Origin: Streptomyces spiroverticillatus
Lineage (GTDB): Bacteria; Actinomycetota; Actinomycetes; Streptomycetales; Streptomycetaceae
Reading direction: 5' to 3'
DNA length: 64,000 nt
Assembly: GCA_014650415.1 (NCBI GenBank)
Contig: BMUX01000001.1
Span: 645,266 to 709,265, forward strand
Part shown: piece after piece, positions 59,356 through 64,000 of the stretch
How positions within the stretch are numbered: the first letter of the stretch is position 1
Layout of the letters: each line of letters starts with the position of its first letter
Position numbers and translations under genes: made by a program
Notes under the pieces: model-generated
Databases searched by the model: none
What the model saw: only the letters and a program-made list of their open reading frames with translations
Told to the model about the DNA's origin: nothing

Positions 59356-59383
59356 TCTCCGACCCACGCGGTCGGGCGTGTCG
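59356..59383 (-). promoter_or_regulatory. rpsL leader element, identical to one before rpsJ
   Basis: The same 28 bases as 52115-52142, 51-78 bases before the rpsL start. The flanking bases differ, so this is not part of a longer duplication. Its two alternative stems are as described for the rpsJ copy. Confidence 0.75.
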
Positions 59384-59505
59384 GACCCGGCACACTCCGC
59401 CGGAAGCGGAGAACGACGCGAATCACGGGGGCCCTGCAAAGACGAGCTCACTCTGCGGCTGTAGACACGCACAGGAGCCCAGGCACACCCCAGGCACAAG
59501 GTCTG

Positions 59506-59534
59506 AGCGTACCTACCTCATCGACCTGGGTCAA
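59506..59534 (-). promoter_or_regulatory. Promoter of the str operon
   Basis: On the minus strand TTGACC, 17 bases, TACGCT, close to the housekeeping consensus. Transcription would start near 59499. The remaining 59306-59663 interval holds the leader with the shared element and, on the other strand, the region before the Crp/Fnr gene. Confidence 0.75.
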
Positions 59535-59663
59535 AACAAATGCTGTCCAGGGACGGCGGGGCGGGGAGCGGGAAGCCGCCCGCCCTGTCAATACCGCCGT
59601 TCCCGGGGTGCTCGATACCGCTTCTCAGTACATTGATGCCCGCCGTGCTGACCGGGGGGCTAC

Positions 59664-60398
59664 ATGACTGCTGCGCACTTACCCAGCGACGGAGGTCTCG
59701 ACGACCGGGTCCCCTTCCTCGCGCGGCTGGAGAGCGAGGACCGCGCGGCCCTCCTCGCCCTCGGCAACGACCTGGAATTCATCCCGCGGGCGACGCTGCT
59801 GCACCAGAACGAACCCTCGGCCCACATCCTGCTGATCCTGCACGGCTGGACGAAGGTCACCGCGTCGGCGGCCAACGGCTACCAGGCCCTCCTGGCCCTG
59901 CGCGGCCCCGGCGACATCATCGGCGAGTCCGCCGTCCTGACCGGCCGGGCCCGCTCCGCGACCGTGACCGCGCTGGCCCCGGTGAAGGCCAAGGCCGTGG
60001 AGTACGAGAAGTTCCGGGGCTTCCTCGCCCGCTCGCCCGACGCCTCTTTCCAACTGCTCGGGCTCACCGCGGACCGCATGCGCGCGACGGACCAACGACG
60101 GCTGGAATTCGCCTCGTTGAGCGTCCGGGAACGCTTCGCGGTGCTGCTGCTGGACCTCGCCCGCACCCACGGTCGGCGCACCGACGAAGGCATCGAGGTC
60201 GCCGTGCCCCTGTCCAAGCAGGAGCTGGCCGGGGCCGTCGGGGCCTCCCGGGAAATGGTGCAGCGGCTGCTCAAGGACCTGCGGGAGCGGGAGGTGGTGC
60301 TCACCGGGCGGCGGGCGCTGGTGATCCTGCGCCCGGACGTCCTGCGGCGCATCGCCCGCTCCGGGGCGACGCGGGCCACGGACGGCGCACCGCCGTAA
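59664..60398 (+). CDS. Crp/Fnr-family transcriptional regulator
   Basis: A 244-residue regulator. The N-terminal cyclic-nucleotide-type beta-barrel includes GPGDIIGESAVLTGRARSATV, which retains the Gly-Glu and Arg-Ser of the phosphate-binding cassette used by cAMP receptors. The dimer helix is followed by a winged helix (VPLSKQELAGAVGASREMVQ, RLLKDLRERE). A GGGGGG run precedes ATG 59664. It is 183 bases upstream of a cyclase-like gene on the same strand, so a shared nucleotide signal is plausible. No Fe-S cysteines are present. Confidence 0.85.
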   Translation: MTAAHLPSDGGLDDRVPFLARLESEDRAALLALGNDLEFIPRATLLHQNEPSAHILLILHGWTKVTASAANGYQALLALRGPGDIIGESAVLTGRARSATVTALAPVKAKAVEYEKFRGFLARSPDASFQLLGLTADRMRATDQRRLEFASLSVRERFAVLLLDLARTHGRRTDEGIEVAVPLSKQELAGAVGASREMVQRLLKDLREREVVLTGRRALVILRPDVLRRIARSGATRATDGAPP

Positions 60399-60581
60399 CC
60401 CCGGGTGACCCGTCGAGGACCGTACGTGGCTCTGTGTACACGGTCACAGTTCCACTGCGTCATCCGGCCTCACCGCGTGCGGCCCCGTGCCGCCAAGCTC
60501 TTCCCAACCCGTCGGGCCGCACCCCGTCAAGGCGCGGTCCTTCCGTCCGGGGCTTTTGCAGGACCAGTGAGAGGCGCCAGC

Positions 60582-61397
60582 ATGACCGACCCCGTGAGCC
60601 GCACCTTCCTGCTGCTCGACATCGAGAAGTTCAGCGACCGTGACGACGTCGAACAGGCCTACCTGCGCAGGATGCTGTACGGCCTCACGGACCGCGTGCT
60701 GGAGTGCGCGGGCATCGACGAGACGCTGCGGCGGCGCGCCGACCGGGGCGACTCCGTGATGGAACTCATCGACGCCAACGCGCCGTTGACCGCTCTGCTG
60801 CGCGCCCTGATCCACGAGGCGCCCGCCCAGCTGCGGTCCATGAACCGGATGGCCTCGCGGTCCGCGCAGATGCGGCTGCGGGTCGTGGTGGCGACCGGAT
60901 ACGTGTGGGTCGACGAGCACGAGGGGTGGGTGGGCGCCGACCTCAATCACGCCTGCCGGCTGCTCGACGCCGGACTGTTGCGGTCCGCGCTCGCGCAGCG
61001 CCGCGACGACGTCGCGCTGTGCGTCTCGGACTCGGTGCACGCGGGGATCGTGCGCCACGACCATCAGGGGATCCCGGCCGAGGACTTCCACGCCATCACG
61101 GTCGACAGCAAGAACGGACCGTTGCAGGCCTGGCTCCTCGGGCCGCTTCCCGCCGACGCGCCCAGGGCGGGCGATCAGGACCACTGTGGCACGGGGGACC
61201 TTCCGGTTCCGGGACACCAGGGGGAACCCGGAACCGGAAGGCGGGACGGCCGGAACGGGGGTCCGGCCGTCCCCGGCGCCGCCCCGCACTTCGCCGGCGG
61301 CTACGTGGGCGGCGACAACCACGGCGTCTCCGCGGGCAGCGTCGGCGGGGACATCCGCTTCGACGCGGGCCGCCGGGCCCCGGGCGGCGCCTCGTGA
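60582..61397 (+). CDS. Class III nucleotidyl cyclase-like protein with Gly-rich tail
   Basis: A 271-residue protein from ATG 60582 (GAGAGG upstream). The cyclase core keeps both metal Asp residues, Asp13 (LLLDIEKFS) and Asp57 (DRGDSVMEL), 44 apart as in canonical class III cyclases. It also keeps the transition-state pair Asn122/Arg126 (VGADLNHACRLLDA). The positions that select adenine in adenylyl cyclases are not the usual Lys and Asp, so the base is open. A Gly/Pro/Arg linker from about residue 190 leads to a tail with GGDNHGVSAGSVGGDIRFD. Its TGA overlaps the GTG of the next gene. No membrane segment is present. Whether it is active is inference. Confidence 0.68.
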   Translation: MTDPVSRTFLLLDIEKFSDRDDVEQAYLRRMLYGLTDRVLECAGIDETLRRRADRGDSVMELIDANAPLTALLRALIHEAPAQLRSMNRMASRSAQMRLRVVVATGYVWVDEHEGWVGADLNHACRLLDAGLLRSALAQRRDDVALCVSDSVHAGIVRHDHQGIPAEDFHAITVDSKNGPLQAWLLGPLPADAPRAGDQDHCGTGDLPVPGHQGEPGTGRRDGRNGGPAVPGAAPHFAGGYVGGDNHGVSAGSVGGDIRFDAGRRAPGGAS

Positions 61398-63622
61398 GCG
61401 CGGGCGAACCCGGCGGCGCACCGGCGGGCGACAGGCCGCAGCAGGCCGCGGCACCTGCGGACAAGGCGGCTCCCGACGGCTCGCCGCCCCCCGATCAGGA
61501 GGGGGCCGCCGAGGAGTCACCCCAGGCGCAGGAGGCCTGGACGGCCCGCCGCGACCTGATGGACCACGCACCGCGGAACATGCGCTTCGAGTCCGGGGCC
61601 CGCCTCGGCGGCGGTCTGATCGGCGGCGACAACCACGGGGTCAGCGCGGGCCGGGTGGCCGGCGACGTGATCAAGGGCAGCAAGACGGAGATCCACTACC
61701 AGTTCGGCAGCCTCTTCGGTACGGGCTCCCACTCCTCCGGTGAGATCTCCCGCACCTCGGTCGAGGCCGTCGCGGCGCACTTCGTGACCGCGGGCACCGT
61801 CCCGCACGCCGAGCCGCAAACCTGCGAGGACGCCTTCCGCCTGCTGGCGGAGCGGCTGCGCGAGGAGCGGGTGCTGGTGCTCCTGGGCCCACGTTTCGCG
61901 GGCCGGGGCACGGCCGCCCTGATGCTGCTGCACCGGCTGGAGGCCTTCCCGGTGAACGCCATCGACCGGGAGAGCAGGCCCGGTGACGTCGCCGGGCGGC
62001 TCAAGGAGGGCGGCAACCTCCTCTGCGACCCGATCACCGAGCGGGGCAGGCCGCTGCGCGAGTCGGACCTGCTGGCGATGCGTGACGAGCTGGCGAAGAA
62101 GGACGCCTACCTGGTGATCACCGTGGGGCCCCGGGCCTCCCTGGAGGACGTCCCGGTCGCCGAGTGGCACGCGCCCGCCGCATACGCCGTACTGGAGGCG
62201 CACCTTCGGACACGGATCGAGGCCGAGCAGGTGCCCGGGCTGCTGGCGCTGCCCGCGGTGACGGAGTTCCTGGACCGGGCGCCCCAGCCCAGGGAGGCCG
62301 TCGCGTACGCCCGGACGCTCGCCGAGTACGCCACGGGGCAGGCGGGCGGACCGCAGATCGAACGGTTCTCCCTGAGCGCCCTGGAGAACCAGATCCAGGA
62401 GTGGTTCGAGGAGGACGAGTCCGCGCTGCACCTGCGCGACAAGGCGTTCCTGGTGGCGCTGGCCGCCTTCGACGGCAGCCCGTACGCGCTGACGGCAGAG
62501 CTGAGCGACCTGCTCTACGCCTTCCTCCAGCAGACCGAGAACCCGGTGGTGCCGCCCGCGGTGCCCGTGTTCGGCACACACGTCGGCAAGCGTCTGCAGC
62601 TCGCCCGCGCACACCGGTACGAGGAGGAGGAGCCCACCGAGTGGGGCCCGGTCCTCCAGGCCAAGTCCGCCTTCCGGGACGACCGGGCGCCCCTGGTGCT
62701 GCTCCGTGAACTGTGGACCGGGCACCCGTCGTCCCGGCCCGCGCTGATCCAGTGGCTGCACCGGCTGGCGGTCGACGGGCGGCCGTTGGTGCGCACCCGG
62801 GCCGCCTCCACGGTCGCCGTGCTGGCGGTGACGGACCTGCCGTCGGCGATGGCCCTGATCATCGAGCCGTGGGCCGCGTCGAAGGACTTCGTCCACCGGA
62901 TCGTGGCCGTCAACGCCCTCGCTCTCGCCCACCGGCTCGAAGCCCCGCACGTGCCGTACATCATCGACACCTGGTGCGAGGGCGACGATCCGGGCCGCCG
63001 CTGGGTGGCGATCCGGGCGCACGGGCTGATCGGGGACGAGCGCCCGGAGAAGGCGCTCGCCGCGCTGCGCAAGGCCGCCCGCAAGGAGTACGAGGAGGAG
63101 GACCGGGACGACGACCTGCTGGCCGAGCTCGCGTCGTCCGTGGAACTCCTCGTCCTCTCGCCCGCGGGCGAGCAGGTCCTCCAGGAACTCCTGCGCAGCC
63201 TGGACACCCCGCGCAAGGAGGCGTCCGTGCTCGACCTGGCCGTCGCGGGCTTCCTGAACGCCTGCTGGCGGACCGAGGGCGACAAGCTGCACGGGCGGCC
63301 CCTGATCCTCGCCCGGTACGCCGAGGCCGCCACCGCGGGCGACAGGACCGCCCGGAACATCGCCGTCCTGTGGCGGACCGCGCTGGCCGCCCCCGTCCAC
63401 TCCAGGACGGCACTGGACGTACTGCGCACCTGGGTGCTCATCGCCGACCGCGACCCGGCGGTCGAATGGGCGCTCGCCGCGCTGCTGCCCGTGCTCGCCG
63501 TCACCCCGGAGGACTTCCTCCGCCTGGACCACCTCCTGCGGACCATGTCCGACGAGGACGCCGGACCGCCGCCACCCGTCGCCGGACGGCTGCGCACCGT
63601 ACTCCCGCATCAGCCCGCCTGA
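61394..63622 (+). CDS. STAND-like NTPase with HEAT-type repeats and N-terminal signalling motif
   Basis: A 742-residue protein starting at GTG 61394, which overlaps the cyclase stop (GTGA). After a disordered Ala/Pro/Asp/Gln head comes GGGLIGGDNHGVSAGRVAGD (residues about 74-93), sharing GGDNHGVSAG with the tail of the preceding protein. A P-loop-like segment, LLGPRFAGRGTAALMLLHRL near residue 163, has Arg where Walker A has Lys. AYLVITVGP may be the following strand. From about residue 420 the chain is all-helical with paired repeats (HRLAVDGRPLVRTRAASTVA, RIVAVNALALAHRLEAPHV), as in HEAT arrays. I take it as an nSTAND/NLR-like sensor with a degenerate nucleotide site; ligand and output are unknown. 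Confidence 0.6.
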   Translation: MSAGEPGGAPAGDRPQQAAAPADKAAPDGSPPPDQEGAAEESPQAQEAWTARRDLMDHAPRNMRFESGARLGGGLIGGDNHGVSAGRVAGDVIKGSKTEIHYQFGSLFGTGSHSSGEISRTSVEAVAAHFVTAGTVPHAEPQTCEDAFRLLAERLREERVLVLLGPRFAGRGTAALMLLHRLEAFPVNAIDRESRPGDVAGRLKEGGNLLCDPITERGRPLRESDLLAMRDELAKKDAYLVITVGPRASLEDVPVAEWHAPAAYAVLEAHLRTRIEAEQVPGLLALPAVTEFLDRAPQPREAVAYARTLAEYATGQAGGPQIERFSLSALENQIQEWFEEDESALHLRDKAFLVALAAFDGSPYALTAELSDLLYAFLQQTENPVVPPAVPVFGTHVGKRLQLARAHRYEEEEPTEWGPVLQAKSAFRDDRAPLVLLRELWTGHPSSRPALIQWLHRLAVDGRPLVRTRAASTVAVLAVTDLPSAMALIIEPWAASKDFVHRIVAVNALALAHRLEAPHVPYIIDTWCEGDDPGRRWVAIRAHGLIGDERPEKALAALRKAARKEYEEEDRDDDLLAELASSVELLVLSPAGEQVLQELLRSLDTPRKEASVLDLAVAGFLNACWRTEGDKLHGRPLILARYAEAATAGDRTARNIAVLWRTALAAPVHSRTALDVLRTWVLIADRDPAVEWALAALLPVLAVTPEDFLRLDHLLRTMSDEDAGPPPPVAGRLRTVLPHQPA

Positions 63623-63651
63623 CCCGATCCACCCGTCAAGGAGACCCGCAC

Positions 63652-64000
63652 ATGGCCGACTTCCGACGACCGCCCGAGTGGGATCAGCACGCCGACCGGC
63701 ACACTCCGCTGATCGATCCGGTCATCACTGTGCGGCAGTTGTCGCGATTCGAGTTCCGCAAACCACTCACCCGGATCGATCACGCCCTGGTGTTCTCGAC
63801 GCCCAAGGGTGCGTACGACACCTATTTGCCGCCGGTGCGGCCCACGCGCGCCGAGGCCGCGACCAAGCGGTACAGCTCGGTGTACGAGGTCGACATGGGC
63901 GTGCATCCGGTGCAGGCGGAGCTGGCGCTGCCCAGCGACAACGACGCCTTCGAGTTCGGGTGCATCGTCGAGCTGTCCTGGCAGGTGGTGGATCCGGCGC
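63652..64000 (+). CDS. SPFH/prohibitin-like protein, N-terminal part (window edge)
   Basis: AAGGAG lies eight bases before ATG 63652, and the frame runs open to the window end (116 codons). The visible part includes YSSVYEVDMGVHPVQAELAL and FEFGCIVELSWQVVDPA. It resembles the beta-sandwich of SPFH (stomatin/prohibitin/flotillin) proteins, where a strand ends in W-x-V-x-DP. No N-terminal membrane anchor is visible. It starts 29 bases after the STAND-like gene and should be in the same operon. The assignment is tentative. Confidence 0.45.
   Translation, partial: MADFRRPPEWDQHADRHTPLIDPVITVRQLSRFEFRKPLTRIDHALVFSTPKGAYDTYLPPVRPTRAEAATKRYSSVYEVDMGVHPVQAELALPSDNDAFEFGCIVELSWQVVDPA

Noticed and set aside
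59664..63622. Calling the cassette a Pycsar system outright
   Set aside because: The downstream proteins are not the usual Pycsar effectors and the cyclase specificity is unknown; only the general analogy is supported.

Overview
The window is chromosomal DNA of a Streptomyces-type actinomycete. It is very GC-rich with G/C in nearly every third codon position. Many genes start with GTG, and one with TTG, behind purine-rich ribosome binding sites. The gene order is the conserved actinobacterial core: S10, spc and alpha ribosomal operons, the str operon, and the glmM, glmS, acpS, alr and tsa genes.

Layout. Bases 1-9004 carry accessory and envelope genes: the start of a lipoprotein gene, a NodB-type deacetylase lipoprotein, a THUMP-like methyltransferase, a DinB-type enzyme, small membrane proteins, an apparently degenerate amidohydrolase and two tandem secreted collagen-like proteins. 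Bases 9001-18483 hold a minus-strand set for t6A tRNA modification (tsaD, tsaB, tsaE) with rimI, an alpha/beta hydrolase, alanine racemase and NAD(P)HX repair. A plus-strand L,D-transpeptidase and a small peptide gene behind an iron-box-like promoter lie among them. At 18.6-21.5 kb an iron-box-controlled, sortase-anchored surface-protein gene is split by a tnpB-only insertion element whose removal restores the reading frame. Next come acpS, glmS, a lipoprotein gene, coaA and glmM (21.8-27.5 kb), rpsI-rplM, an ABC-F protein and three proline-rich or secreted proteins (27.8-34.2 kb). Then truA and the minus-strand ribosomal superoperon run from rplQ (35.3 kb) up to rpsJ (52.0 kb), including rpoA, infA, map, adk and secY. 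A PIG-L deacetylase lipoprotein gene separates this from tuf-fusA-rpsG-rpsL (54.9-59.3 kb).

The last 4.3 kb is different in kind. It contains a Crp/Fnr regulator with a cyclic-nucleotide-type pocket, a class III cyclase-like protein with its catalytic residues, a STAND-like HEAT-repeat protein whose start overlaps the cyclase stop, and the beginning of an SPFH-like gene. The cyclase tail and the STAND head share the peptide GGDNHGVSAG. This looks like a signalling or biological-conflict cassette and is the best candidate here for an undescribed system.

Regulatory and structural features include an identical 28-bp element in the leaders of both rpsJ and rpsL, which can form two mutually exclusive stems. 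There are two DtxR/DmdR-type iron boxes and several strong hairpin terminators, including a perfect 25-bp stem between coaA and glmM. The 3' end of map has a 185-bp tandem duplication, and a dispersed GC-rich repeat occurs both between and inside genes. I saw no tRNA, rRNA or CRISPR array.
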